A DNA stretch of 30,816 bases from JANNAV01 sp031384695. Its GTDB lineage: Bacteria > Pseudomonadota > Alphaproteobacteria > Rhodobacterales > Rhodobacteraceae. Positions within the stretch are counted from its first letter, which is position 1; each line of letters starts with the position of its first letter. Below the pieces are notes generated by a model. It was not told the origin of the DNA and did not search any database. It was given only the letters and a program-made list of their open reading frames with translations. The stretch lies in contig JANNAV010000317.1 in assembly GCA_031384695.1 (NCBI GenBank), positions 1 to 30,816 of the forward strand. The letters run 5' to 3'. Both the position numbers and the translations under genes were made by a program. Shown in pieces: positions 1 through 6,668 of this stretch.

Positions 1-153
1 GCCGAGATGACCCTGAAATACGCGCCCGATTTGCGGTTTCGCGCCGATGAAACCTTTGACCGGCTGGATGAAACCCGGCGGTTGTTTTCAAACCCCGCCG
101 TGCAGCGCGATATCGCGGCCCCCGACGCCGATCCGGCGGCAGACGAGGCATAG
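1..153 (+). CDS. rbfA: Ribosome-binding factor A, C-terminal fragment
   Basis: Only the last 50 codons are inside the window; the gene starts to the left. The frame reads ...LKYAPDLRFRADETFDRLDE... and ends at TAG. The segment 'APDLRFRxDETFD' is the conserved last strand and helix of RbfA, a small KH-like protein that binds the 30S subunit and helps mature 16S rRNA during cold and normal growth. The acidic, Ala-rich tail (AAPDADPAADEA) is typical of alphaproteobacterial versions. The next gene starts 3 nt after the stop and truB follows, so this fits the translation/ribosome-maturation cluster, with one unrelated gene inserted between rbfA and truB. The identification rests on a short stretch plus context. 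Confidence 0.82.
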   Translation, partial: AEMTLKYAPDLRFRADETFDRLDETRRLFSNPAVQRDIAAPDADPAADEA

Positions 154-156
154 CGC

Positions 157-879
157 ATGCGCCTGCCTCTCGCCCTTCTGCTTTTGCTTGCGGCACCGGA
201 GGCCAGCGCCACCTGCCGCGATATCGCGTTCGAGGCGGCGTCCTATACCGTCTGCGATGTCAGCGCGGGCGAAGACCTGCGGTTGTTTCATGCGGGGGCG
301 GAGGGCGTGCTGGGCAGTTTCGCCGCCGTCGATGCGGCCTTGGCACTCGGGGACCGCACACTTGGTTTTGCGATGAACGCCGGCATGTATCAGCCGGACC
401 GCAGCCCGGTTGGCCTTTACATCGAGAACGGCATTGAAACCTCGGCGCTGATCACCCGCGATGTGCCCGACAATTTCGGCTTGCTGCCGAACGGCGTGTT
501 CTGCATCAACGCACGGTTTGCGGTGATCGAAAGCCGCGCCTATGCGGCCCGTCCGCCGGCCTGCCGCTATGCCAGCCAATCCGGGCCGATGCTGGTGATC
601 GCGGGCGCGCTGCACCCCAAGCTGATCGCGGACTCGGAGTCGCTGAACATCCGCAACGGGGTGGGCGTCAGTGCGGATGGTGCCCGCGCGGTGTTCGCCA
701 TCTCGAACGACGCGGTGAACTTTCACACCTTTGCGCGGCTGTTCCGCGATCTGCTGGGCCTGCCCAACGCGCTTTATTTCGACGGCTCGATCTCGCGGCT
801 TCATGCGCCGGAACTGGGCCGTTCGGATGGCGGTTTTCCCATGGGGCCGATCGTCGGCACCGTTGTTCCGAAAGGCTGA
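157..879 (+). CDS. Secreted phosphodiester glycosidase family protein (NAGPA/DUF2233 domain)
   Basis: A 240-residue protein with an N-terminal signal peptide (basic Arg2, Leu-rich core, cleavage near residue 18 after ASA), so probably periplasmic. The rest matches the NAGPA/DUF2233 fold: 'NAGMY' near residue 74, 'GLYIENG' near 86, 'NFGLLPNGVFC' near 106, the 'QSGPMLV' stretch near 140 and 'LYFDGSISRL' near 204. The family is named after the enzyme that uncovers mannose-6-phosphate; the bacterial substrates are largely unknown. Cysteines near 20, 33, 116 and 135 could form disulfides in the periplasm. It lies tightly between rbfA (3-nt gap) and truB (5-nt gap) and is probably co-transcribed with them, though no functional link to rRNA or tRNA maturation is evident. 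The fold is clear; the substrate is not known. Confidence 0.82.
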   Translation: MRLPLALLLLLAAPEASATCRDIAFEAASYTVCDVSAGEDLRLFHAGAEGVLGSFAAVDAALALGDRTLGFAMNAGMYQPDRSPVGLYIENGIETSALITRDVPDNFGLLPNGVFCINARFAVIESRAYAARPPACRYASQSGPMLVIAGALHPKLIADSESLNIRNGVGVSADGARAVFAISNDAVNFHTFARLFRDLLGLPNALYFDGSISRLHAPELGRSDGGFPMGPIVGTVVPKG

Positions 880-884
880 CCCCA

Positions 885-1790
885 ATGGCACGCACGAAAA
901 AGGGCCGGGCGCTGTCGGGCTGGCTGGTGGTGGACAAGCCGGCGGGCATCACCTCCAGCGCCGTGGTCAACAAGGTGAAATGGGCGCTGGATGCGCAAAA
1001 GGCGGGCCATGCGGGCACGCTTGATCCCGCCGCTACGGGGGTGCTGGCGATTGCGCTGGGCGAGGCCACCAAGACGGTGCCTTATGTGACCGACGCGCTG
1101 AAATGCTACCGGTTCATGGTGCGGTTTGGCGCCGCGACCACCACCGATGATGCCGAGGGCAGTATCATCGCCACGGCCGTGGCGCGGCCTTCGGATGGCG
1201 ATATTGCTGCCGCCTTACAGGCGTTTCGCGGCGATATCCTGCAAACCCCGCCGCAGTTTTCCGCCGTGAAGATCGAAGGTGCGCGGGCCTATGATCTTGC
1301 CCGCGAAGGCGAAAGTTTCGAGATTGCGGCGCGGCCCTTGTGGGTGGAAAGCCTTGATCTGGTCGCCCGCCCCGATGCCGGTCATGCCGAGTTGGAGATG
1401 GTCTGCGGCAAAGGCGGTTATGTGCGCGCCATAGCCCGCGATCTGGGGGCGGCTTTGGGCTGCCTTGGCCATGTGGCGTGGCTGCGCCGGGTGTGGTCGG
1501 GGCCGTTTGATGCGGCGGAAGGGATCACGCTGGAGCAGATCGAGGCGCTGGCGAAAACCGCGGCGCTGGAGGCATGGGTCAGGCCGCTGGAACTGGGGCT
1601 GGTGGATCTGCCCGAACTGCCCTGCACGCCCGAAGGGGCGGCACGGCTGAAGAACGGCAATCCCGGCATGGTGATGGCAGCGACGGTGGGCTACGGCGAC
1701 GAGGCCTGGGCCAGTTATCAGGGGCGCGCCGTGGCCGTGGGGGTGTACAAGGCGGGCGAGTTGCACCCCAGCCGGGTGTTCAACACCTGA
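885..1790 (+). CDS. truB: tRNA pseudouridine(55) synthase TruB
   Basis: A 301-residue cytoplasmic enzyme that converts U55 in the T-loop of tRNAs to pseudouridine. Near the N-terminus are 'GWLVVDKPAGITS' (residues 12-24) and 'HAGTLDPAATGVL' (42-54); Asp47 in GTLDP is the catalytic aspartate of the family. 'KCYRFMVRFG' (about 74-83) and 'PPQFSAVKIEGARAYDLAR' (about 121-139) follow the TruB pattern, and 'GKGGYVRAIARDLG' (about 169-182) is the conserved region before the C-terminal domain. The length is normal. The start at 885 lies 5 nt after the preceding stop. rpsO, a frequent downstream neighbour of truB, is absent; the gene is followed by a dispersed repeat. Confidence 0.96.
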   Translation: MARTKKGRALSGWLVVDKPAGITSSAVVNKVKWALDAQKAGHAGTLDPAATGVLAIALGEATKTVPYVTDALKCYRFMVRFGAATTTDDAEGSIIATAVARPSDGDIAAALQAFRGDILQTPPQFSAVKIEGARAYDLAREGESFEIAARPLWVESLDLVARPDAGHAELEMVCGKGGYVRAIARDLGAALGCLGHVAWLRRVWSGPFDAAEGITLEQIEALAKTAALEAWVRPLELGLVDLPELPCTPEGAARLKNGNPGMVMAATVGYGDEAWASYQGRAVAVGVYKAGELHPSRVFNT

Positions 1791-1813
1791 GATAGCGGCG
1801 CTGTTTCTTGCCC

Positions 1814-1890
1814 GATTTGATTTCAATCAGATTGTGCCGCGCCTGCCTGCCGCTCGGCAGGCGCGATAGTGCGCCAGCCAGGCAGGCGCG
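1814..1890. mobile_element. 77-bp palindromic insertion inside repeat copy A
   Basis: Copy A and copy B are colinear except here. Copy B runs directly from CTTGCCC into AATTTG, while copy A has 81 extra bases at this point, beginning and ending with GCCC (1810-1813 and 1891-1894), which looks like a 4-bp target duplication. The insert holds an imperfect palindrome around 1815-1832 and a larger structure with outer arms CCGCGCCTGCCT (1838-1849) and AGGCAGGCGCGG (1880-1891). An alternative inner hairpin pairs GCGCCTGCC with GGCAGGCGC. No coding capacity is seen. Precise deletion from copy B is the alternative explanation. Confidence 0.6.
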
Positions 1891-1966
1891 GCCCAATTTG
1901 CCCACCGTTCCGATTGCGGACAATACCCTTGCCCAAACGGCCTCCGGCCTTATGCGCAACGAACCG

Positions 1967-1991
1967 GAAAACTCTCTCCCAGAGAGTTTTC
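1967..1991. terminator. Bidirectional terminator-like hairpin in repeat copy A
   Basis: A perfect 11-bp stem: arm GAAAACTCTCT (1967-1977), loop CCC, arm AGAGAGTTTTC (1981-1991). The stem carries A-runs at its 5' end and T-runs at its 3' end, so either transcript would form a hairpin followed by a short U tract. It sits between convergent truB and DUF1150, where a two-way terminator is useful. The stop codon of DUF1150 falls inside the right arm. Confidence 0.55.
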
Positions 1992-2277
1992 AGATCGGTC
2001 CGGGGCATGATGTCCGAGAGCAGTCAGCGAATGCAACCGCACTTCGCCTTCCAGGCCCGATCACCGGGGCCAGATCATGCTCGCGCGCCAGTGCAAACGC
2101 CATGCCGCGGTTGGCCACCAATGCCAGCCGCTCGCCGTTGGGGCGGTGGACGGCGTAAAGCGTTTCGATGCCTTCGGCCTGCTCGCGCAGATCATCGGGC
2201 AGGTCGGCGACCTGCACCGCCCGGATATAGACGATCCGGCTGGGGCTTTCGGGCAAGGCGTTGTAACGGGTGTTCAT
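1990..2277 (-). CDS. DUF1150 family protein with repeat-derived C-terminal tail
   Basis: A 95-residue protein. The first ~72 residues match the small alphaproteobacterial DUF1150 family: 'IVYIRAVQVADLPDDLREQAEGIETLYAVHRPNGERLALV' and 'GMAFALAREHDLAPV'. The molecular role is unknown; family members are usually coupled to a small heat-shock gene, as here, where hsp20 ends 11 nt upstream. Family members as I know them stop soon after 'DLAPV'. This one continues with about 20 residues rich in Arg, Ser and Cys, and its last few codons (CPGPI and stop) lie in the dispersed repeat at 1801-2006. The tail therefore looks like read-through into inserted sequence. The start at 2277 is chosen from family similarity; in-frame codons further upstream overlap hsp20. 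Confidence 0.82.
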   Translation of the reverse strand: MNTRYNALPESPSRIVYIRAVQVADLPDDLREQAEGIETLYAVHRPNGERLALVANRGMAFALAREHDLAPVIGPGRRSAVAFADCSRTSCPGPI

Positions 2278-2288
2278 CGCGTTCTCCT

Positions 2289-2732
2289 TCACTTGCGGCC
2301 GATGCGGGCGGCGGCGGGCGGGGTTACGTTGATCGGGATCGTCTGCACCACGGTTTCCGGCACCATCCGGCGCAGGTCGATGTGCAACAGTCCATGCTCC
2401 AGATTGGCACCGCCCACTTCCACACCCTCGGCCAATACAAAGCTGCGCTGAAACGCCCGCGCGGCAATACCACGGTGCAGGAAAATCCGCTCGGGCAGAT
2501 CGTCGCCCTGCCGCCCGCGCACCACCAGCTGGCGGTCCTCGACGGTGATCGCCAGATCCTCGTCGCGAAAGCCTGCGACGGCCAGCGTGATGCGGTAATG
2601 ATTCTCGGACGCCGCCTCGATGTTGAAGGGGGGATAGCCCTCGGCCGCCGATTTCGCCGTCCGCTCTACCAGACGTTCCAACTGCTCGAACCCAAGCAGG
2701 AACGGATGCGCCCCGAAACTGATCTTCGTCAT
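2289..2732 (-). CDS. Small heat-shock protein, Hsp20/alpha-crystallin family
   Basis: A 147-residue ATP-independent chaperone that binds unfolding proteins in the cytoplasm. A short N-terminal arm (MTKISFGAHPFLLGFEQLERL) resembles the IbpA-type class A proteins. The alpha-crystallin domain spans about residues 33-125: 'YPPFNIEAASENHYRITLAVAGF', 'LVVRG', and 'FLHRGIAARAFQRSFVLAEGVEV', with the conserved A-F-x-R-x-F-x-L pattern. A C-terminal I-x-I motif is present (IPI, about residue 131) and is followed by a short basic tail. A Shine-Dalgarno-like AAAGGA precedes the start at 2732. It forms an operon with DUF1150 behind a sigma32-like promoter. Confidence 0.94.
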   Translation of the reverse strand: MTKISFGAHPFLLGFEQLERLVERTAKSAAEGYPPFNIEAASENHYRITLAVAGFRDEDLAITVEDRQLVVRGRQGDDLPERIFLHRGIAARAFQRSFVLAEGVEVGGANLEHGLLHIDLRRMVPETVVQTIPINVTPPAAARIGRK

Positions 2733-2798
2733 CTGTCATGTCCTTTGATCAAGCGACATTTTCACCAAAGCGCCGGTTCCGGCCGCCTCATGCTGCAA

Positions 2799-2827
2799 AT
2801 ATGGGGGGGACGGGCGCGCACTGCAAG
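2799..2827 (-). promoter_or_regulatory. Sigma32-like heat-shock promoter for hsp20-DUF1150
   Basis: On the minus strand, CTTGCA (2827-2822) is followed after 15 nt by CCCCATAT (2806-2799), close to the heat-shock consensus CTTGAA plus CCCCATnT with its 13-15 nt gap. It lies about 67 nt upstream of the hsp20 start. Function is inferred from motif and from the regulated gene. Confidence 0.5.
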
Positions 2828-2952
2828 CCCCCCGATCCCCCAGCAAGAGGATGATATTTTGTGCAGAATCTTCGCCCGTTGCCCGCGAATCACTGTAGCA
2901 TGTCGGCGATGCAGAACAGCTGCGAACCAGAAGACCGGAACCCGATCCCGCC

Positions 2953-3171
2953 ATGAATGCCCCCAGCGAACTCAACTTCACCGAAATGCTCCGCATCCGG
3001 CTTGACGTCATCCGGCGCGAGCACCGCGATCTGGACGCGGCGATATCGGCGCTGGAACTGGGTGGCCGCCCGGATCAGTTGACGCTGCGGCGGCTGAAAA
3101 AGCAGAAACTGGCGCTGAAGGATCAGATCGCCAAGTTTCAGGATCAGTTGATCCCTGATATCATCGCCTGA
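2953..3171 (+). CDS. DUF465 (YdcH-like) small protein
   Basis: A 72-residue, strongly charged helical protein. The middle 'LRIRLDVIRREHRDLDAAISAL' and 'LTLRRLKKQKLALKDQIAKFQDQL' match the DUF465/YdcH pattern of two amphipathic helices ending in a basic 'LKKQKLxLKD' segment. No enzymatic motif, signal peptide or membrane segment is visible, and the family function is unknown. It is transcribed away from hsp20, with 220 nt between them. It lies 69 nt upstream of purE, but purE has its own promoter-like element, so an operon is not required. Confidence 0.85.
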   Translation: MNAPSELNFTEMLRIRLDVIRREHRDLDAAISALELGGRPDQLTLRRLKKQKLALKDQIAKFQDQLIPDIIA

Positions 3172-3182
3172 TATCCATCTGC

Positions 3183-3210
3183 TTGCCCCCGCCCCGCCCG
3201 CCGCTATAGT
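3183..3210 (+). promoter_or_regulatory. Sigma70-type promoter of purEK
   Basis: TTGCCC (3183-3188), a 16-nt GC-only spacer, then TATAGT (3205-3210). The TATAGT stands out in a very GC-rich background. It is about 30 nt upstream of the purE start, which is preceded by AAGGGGC as ribosome-binding site. Confidence 0.55.
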
Positions 3211-3240
3211 GCCCGCCTTCGCAGGCGCAAAGGGGCGGAT

Positions 3241-3717
3241 ATGGCCGAGGTTGGGATCATCATGGGCAGCCAATCGGATTGGCCAACGATGAAACAGGCG
3301 GCAAGCCTGCTGGACGAGCTGGGCGTGGCATATGAGACCAAGATCGTCTCGGCCCACCGCACCCCGGACAGGCTTTGGGCTTATGGGCAAACCGCCGTCG
3401 AACGTGGCCTGAAGGTGATCATCGCGGGGGCCGGGGGGGCGGCGCATCTGCCGGGTATGATGGCGTCGAAAACCCGGCTGCCGGTGGTGGGGGTGCCGGT
3501 GCAGACGCGGGCGCTGGCCGGGGTGGACAGCCTGTATTCCATCCTGCAGATGCCGCGCGGCTATCCGGTGGCCACCATGGCCATCGGTGGGGCGGCCAAT
3601 GCGGGGCTGATGGCGGCGGGCATCCTCGCCCTGTCCGATCCGGCGCTGGCGCTGCGGCTGGAGGCATGGCGCGACGCCCTTTCCGCCTCGATCGCCGAAG
3701 AGCCTTCCGATGCGTGA
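3241..3717 (+). CDS. purE: N5-carboxyaminoimidazole ribonucleotide mutase PurE
   Basis: A 158-residue class I PurE that moves the carboxyl group of N5-CAIR to C4, giving CAIR in purine synthesis. 'GSQSDW' (residues 9-14) and 'SAHRTP' (37-42, containing the conserved His) form the nucleotide and carboxylate binding site. 'GAGGAAHLPGMMAS' (about 62-75) and 'SILQMPRGYPVATMAIG' (about 100-116) are the other family blocks. It overlaps purK by 8 nt, as expected for two enzymes working in sequence. The start has a clear ribosome-binding site. Confidence 0.97.
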   Translation: MAEVGIIMGSQSDWPTMKQAASLLDELGVAYETKIVSAHRTPDRLWAYGQTAVERGLKVIIAGAGGAAHLPGMMASKTRLPVVGVPVQTRALAGVDSLYSILQMPRGYPVATMAIGGAANAGLMAAGILALSDPALALRLEAWRDALSASIAEEPSDA

Positions 3718-4780
3718 TCCCCTCGCCCCCGGTGCCACCATCGGCATTCTGGGGGGCGGCCAGTTGGGCCGGATGCTGGCGGTGGCGGCGTCGCGGCTTG
3801 GCTTCAGAACCCATATCTATGAGCCTGCCGCCAACCCGCCAGCCGCCTGCGTGGCCCATGCCGTCACCACCGCACCCTATAGCGATATCGCGGCGCTGAA
3901 CGCATTCGCCCGCGCGGTGGACGTGATCACTTACGAGTTCGAGAACATCCCCACCGAGGCGCTCGACGCGCTGGAGGCGCTGCGCGAGGTGCGCCCCAAC
4001 CGCCGCGCGCTGGCCATCAGCCAGGACAGGATCGCCGAAAAAGCCTATCTGACCGGGCTTGGCCTGATCTGCGCGCCCTATGCGCCGGTGACGACGCTGG
4101 CCGATCTTGAGGCGGCACTCGCCCGTATCGGCACCCCCGCCATCCTGAAAACCACCCGTCTTGGCTATGACGGCAAAGGCCAGTTCCGCCTGAATGCCGC
4201 CAGCGACGCGTCGGAGGCACTTGCCGCCATGCAAGGCGCGCCTGCGGTGCTGGAAGGCTTTGTGGCCTTCACGCATGAGGTATCGGTGATCGCCGCGCGC
4301 GGGGCGGACGGGTCGGTTGCGGCCTATGATCCGGGCGAGAATGTGCATGTGAACGGCATCCTGCACACCACCACCCTGCCCGCCCGCCTGACGCCCGGCC
4401 AACGCTCGGACGCGGTGCTGATCGCGGCGCGGATCCTGAATGCGCTGGATTATGTGGGGGTGATCGGGGTCGAGATTTTCGTGACGCCGCAGGCGCTGAT
4501 CATCAACGAGATCGCCCCCCGCGTGCACAATTCCGGCCATTGGACCCAGAACGGCTGTGCTGTCGATCAGTTCGAGCAGCATATCCGCGCTATTGCCGGC
4601 TGGCCTTTGGGCGATGGCGGGCGGCATTCGGATGTGGTGATGGAAAACCTGATCGGCGATGATATCGCCCGGGTGCCGATGCTGGCGCGCGAGCGCGACA
4701 CGGCGCTGCATCTTTATGGCAAGGCCGAAGCCCGGCCGGGCCGCAAGATGGGCCATGTGAACCGGATCAAGCCCAAATAG
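3710..4780 (+). CDS. purK: 5-(carboxyamino)imidazole ribonucleotide synthase PurK
   Basis: A 356-residue ATP-grasp enzyme that carboxylates AIR with ATP and bicarbonate to N5-CAIR, the substrate of PurE. The N-terminus has the glycine-rich 'GILGGGQLGRM' (about residues 12-22). The ATP-grasp core includes 'ILKTTRLGYDGKGQ' (about 145-158), 'EVSVIAARG' (about 190-198) and 'IINEIAPRVHNSGHWT' (about 263-278), which supplies metal-binding residues. Normal length. It is translationally coupled to purE. Repeat copy B begins 11 nt after the stop and supplies a terminator-like hairpin. Confidence 0.97.
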   Translation: MRDPLAPGATIGILGGGQLGRMLAVAASRLGFRTHIYEPAANPPAACVAHAVTTAPYSDIAALNAFARAVDVITYEFENIPTEALDALEALREVRPNRRALAISQDRIAEKAYLTGLGLICAPYAPVTTLADLEAALARIGTPAILKTTRLGYDGKGQFRLNAASDASEALAAMQGAPAVLEGFVAFTHEVSVIAARGADGSVAAYDPGENVHVNGILHTTTLPARLTPGQRSDAVLIAARILNALDYVGVIGVEIFVTPQALIINEIAPRVHNSGHWTQNGCAVDQFEQHIRAIAGWPLGDGGRHSDVVMENLIGDDIARVPMLARERDTALHLYGKAEARPGRKMGHVNRIKPK

Positions 4781-4791
4781 GGCGCACAGCC

Positions 4792-4915
4792 TGCCCCGAA
4801 CCGATCAGAAAACTCTCCGGGGGAGAGTTTTCCGGTTCGTTGCCAGAAGGCGAGACGCCGTAGGGCAAGGGATTGTCCGCAACCGGGCGGGTTGGGCAAA
4901 TTGGGCAAGAAACAG
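4792..4915. repeat. Dispersed intergenic repeat family 1, copy B (uninterrupted)
   Basis: A 124-bp segment that is the reverse complement of copy A at 1801-2006 minus its insertion. Identity is high in blocks, including about 20 consecutive bases around GCAACGAACCGGAAAACTCT. It occupies most of the gap between convergent purK and the hydrolase gene. The absence of the 81-bp segment makes this copy a reference for the insertion in copy A. Confidence 0.8.
4808..4832. terminator. Bidirectional terminator-like hairpin in repeat copy B
   Basis: An 11-bp perfect stem: GAAAACTCTCC (4808-4818), loop GGG, GGAGAGTTTTC (4822-4832). Compared with copy A, the innermost pair is C-G instead of T-A, so both arms changed together. 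It is 28 nt after purK and faces the end of the hydrolase gene. Confidence 0.6.
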
Positions 4916-4937
4916 GGTGCACCTCACCCCTCACCCC

Positions 4938-5654
4938 TCACCCCACACCCTGCGCCAGCCGCCCGATCGCCTGCACCATCCCCAGATCGGCCTCAAACGC
5001 CCCACCTTTCAGAAAGGCAATCGTCTGGGCAATCACCAAGGGGTTGTTCATCATGAACGTATGGCTCACCGGCAGCACCAGATGCGCCGCCCCCACAAGC
5101 CTTGTGTTTTGCACCGAAACCTTGCCGTCATCCGGCCCCGCGATGAACGCCGAGGCCAAAGGGTTCAGACTGGCCGTTCCCGCAATCACCCCCACCGCAT
5201 AGCCCGCAGCATCCGGCCCCGCTCCGATATCCGTGCCCAAATCCTGCCCCGCAGGCCCCAGCAGCCAGCGAAACACCCCCAGATCGCCAAACCGGTCCAC
5301 CAGTTCCGATCCGCCATTCGGCGGTGCCAGCATGACAACCCGGCCTGATCGAGGTGGGCAATTCGCCGCAAGCCAGCCCCGCACCAGAATCCCGCCCAGC
5401 GAATGGGTGACAAAATGCACGCCACCATTCTTCAGGCGCTGCCCACCGCAAGCCGCAACCCTCCGGCCAACCCCGGCCACCAATCCCGCCACAGGCTCCC
5501 TCGTTGACGGATAGCTTGCGTTCAGCACCGCAAACCCCGCCTGCCCCAAAGCCATCTGTATCAGCCGCATCGAGCGGCTGGTCCGGCCAAGCCCGTGCAG
5601 CACGATCACCACCTCATCCCGCTCGGGGTGATCAATCCTGAAGGGCATAGGCAC
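4938..5654 (-). CDS. Alpha/beta hydrolase, lipase/acyltransferase-like
   Basis: A 238-residue alpha/beta-hydrolase without a signal peptide. 'VVIVLHGLGRTSRSM' (residues 15-29) forms the oxyanion-hole strand, and 'FVTHSLGGIL' (81-90) carries the nucleophile Ser85 in G/H-x-S-x-G context. Asp175/176 and His198 ('VSHTF') are good candidates for the rest of the triad. The pattern resembles lipase-class proteins annotated as permuted PGAP1-like or triacylglycerol lipases; the substrate is unknown. The first codon may be GTG at 5654, directly after the upstream stop, or ATG at 5648. It is coupled to the iron-permease-family gene. Its stop codon lies in a 7-bp tandem repeat (TCACCCC, three copies at 4924-4944). 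Confidence 0.85.
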   Translation of the reverse strand: MPMPFRIDHPERDEVVIVLHGLGRTSRSMRLIQMALGQAGFAVLNASYPSTREPVAGLVAGVGRRVAACGGQRLKNGGVHFVTHSLGGILVRGWLAANCPPRSGRVVMLAPPNGGSELVDRFGDLGVFRWLLGPAGQDLGTDIGAGPDAAGYAVGVIAGTASLNPLASAFIAGPDDGKVSVQNTRLVGAAHLVLPVSHTFMMNNPLVIAQTIAFLKGGAFEADLGMVQAIGRLAQGVG

Positions 5655-6065
5655 TCAGGTATCCGGCGTGCCGGTATCGGCATCGCCCGCGGCCAGCCGC
5701 AGCCGCGCATTGCCCGCCAGCGCCTCATACCGCGCCCGGAACGCCTCCAGCGTCGCCTCGTCCAACTCCTCCAGATCCAGCAGCGCGTTATGCGCGCCAT
5801 TGGTGGCGCGGATCAGCTCGTCCAGCTTCAGCTGGATCGCAGTGGTATCGCGGTTCTGGGTGTTCTGGATCAGGAACACCATCAGAAAGGTGATGATCGT
5901 GGTGGAGGTGTTGATCACCAGCTGCCAGGTATCGGAAAAGCCGAACAACGGCCCGGTGACGATCCAGACCAAGATCGAGGCCAGCGCCAGCAGAAACGTG
6001 CCGGGCCGCCCGCAAAACCGCGCCACCACCTTGGCCACCGCCGTGTAACCAGACTGCTTTTCCAT
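5655..6065 (-). CDS. Low-affinity iron permease family membrane protein
   Basis: A 136-residue protein with two membrane segments (about residues 22-42 and 50-66) and a helical cytoplasmic tail. 'FSDTWQLVINTSTTIITFLMVFLIQNTQNRDTTAIQLKLDELI' is the signature of the family named after fungal Fet4. The bacterial members are much shorter than Fet4, and iron transport is not established for them. The gene ends at a TGA directly abutting the hydrolase start, so the two are one operon. A Shine-Dalgarno-like GGAGAG precedes ATG 6065. An 11-bp tandem repeat lies just upstream. Confidence 0.87.
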   Translation of the reverse strand: MEKQSGYTAVAKVVARFCGRPGTFLLALASILVWIVTGPLFGFSDTWQLVINTSTTIITFLMVFLIQNTQNRDTTAIQLKLDELIRATNGAHNALLDLEELDEATLEAFRARYEALAGNARLRLAAGDADTGTPDT

Positions 6066-6110
6066 ACTGCTCTCCTTTGCCCCCTACCCTGCGCCAGCCC
6101 CCTACAGGGC

Positions 6111-6153
6111 GCAAGTCCGCGCAAGGCCCGCGCAAGGCCCGCGCAAGGCCCGG
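6111..6153. repeat. 11-bp tandem repeat, about four copies
   Basis: The unit GCAAGGCCCGC occurs at 6121, 6132 and (last base changed) 6143, preceded by a degenerate copy GCAAGTCCGC at 6111. It lies in the divergent gap between the iron-permease-family gene and the Nudix gene, where promoters are expected, so copy-number change could alter spacing there. Confidence 0.8.
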
Positions 6154-6200
6154 CACACATAGAGGTGGACAATGCCGCGCCAATCTAACAGCGTGGCGGC

Positions 6201-6656
6201 ATGAACAAACACCGCTCCCCTCGCGTCGCCTGCCGCGCGCTGATCTTGCATGAAGATCGCCTGCTGCTGGTCAACGCCTATCCGGGCGGGCGGTCTGATC
6301 TGTGGTGCGCGCCGGGGGGTGGCGCGCAGCCGGGGCATTCGCTGCCCGCCAACCTTATCCGCGAAGTGCATGAGGAAACCGGCCTGACGGTGGCGGTTGG
6401 CCCGCCCGCCCTGATCAACGAGTTTCACGATCCGGTGTCGGGGTTTCATCAGGTGGATGTGTTCTTTCGCTGCACAATTGCTGCGGGCGAGATTGATCCG
6501 AAATGGCGCGATCCCGAAGGTGTGGTCACCCAGCGCCGGTTTTTCGCCCGCGCCGATCTGGAGGCGCAGCGCATCCGCTTCAAACCCGACAGCCTGGCGC
6601 ATGCCGCCTGGGGCGAGGGGCTGAGCTATGATCCGCTTGAGCGCATCGTGCGATGA
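6201..6656 (+). CDS. Nudix hydrolase
   Basis: A 151-residue Nudix-fold pyrophosphohydrolase that would cleave a nucleoside diphosphate linked to another group; the substrate cannot be told. The Nudix box lies at residues 39-62: 'GGGAQPGHSLPANLIREVHEETGL'-type spacing with the catalytic core REVHEETGL intact. The first Glu of the usual box (PGE) is His46 here; this position is often tolerated but should lower certainty about normal metal binding. The N-terminal 'ALILHEDRLLLV' strand and C-terminal 'RRFFARADLEA' agree with the fold. The gene stands alone and is followed 12 nt later by repeat element C. Confidence 0.9.
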   Translation: MNKHRSPRVACRALILHEDRLLLVNAYPGGRSDLWCAPGGGAQPGHSLPANLIREVHEETGLTVAVGPPALINEFHDPVSGFHQVDVFFRCTIAAGEIDPKWRDPEGVVTQRRFFARADLEAQRIRFKPDSLAHAAWGEGLSYDPLERIVR

Positions 6657-6668
6657 ACCGAGGCTAGC

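Larger units (their letters stand above)
1801..2006. repeat. Dispersed intergenic repeat family 1, copy A (carries an insertion)
   Basis: Once the insertion at 1814-1894 is set aside, the remaining 125 bp aligns along its length with the reverse complement of 4792-4915. Shared blocks in order are CTGTTTCTTGCCC, AATTTGCCCA, TTGCGGACAAT, CCCTTGCCC, GCAACGAACCGGAAAACTCT, GAGAGTTTTC, GATCGGT and CGGGGCA. The copy lies between truB and the oppositely oriented DUF1150 gene and contains the last codons and stop of the latter. I do not recognise the element; it resembles REP/MITE-like extragenic repeats in size and structure. Confidence 0.8.

Noticed and set aside
1869..3005. Long plus-strand frame across repeat A, DUF1150 and hsp20
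   Set aside because: It runs through the repeat and antisense to two recognised genes; its composition is Arg/Pro/His-rich without domain similarity.
3419..4756. Open frame of 445 codons opposite purE-purK
   Set aside because: Shadow frame of two certain genes; no family resemblance.
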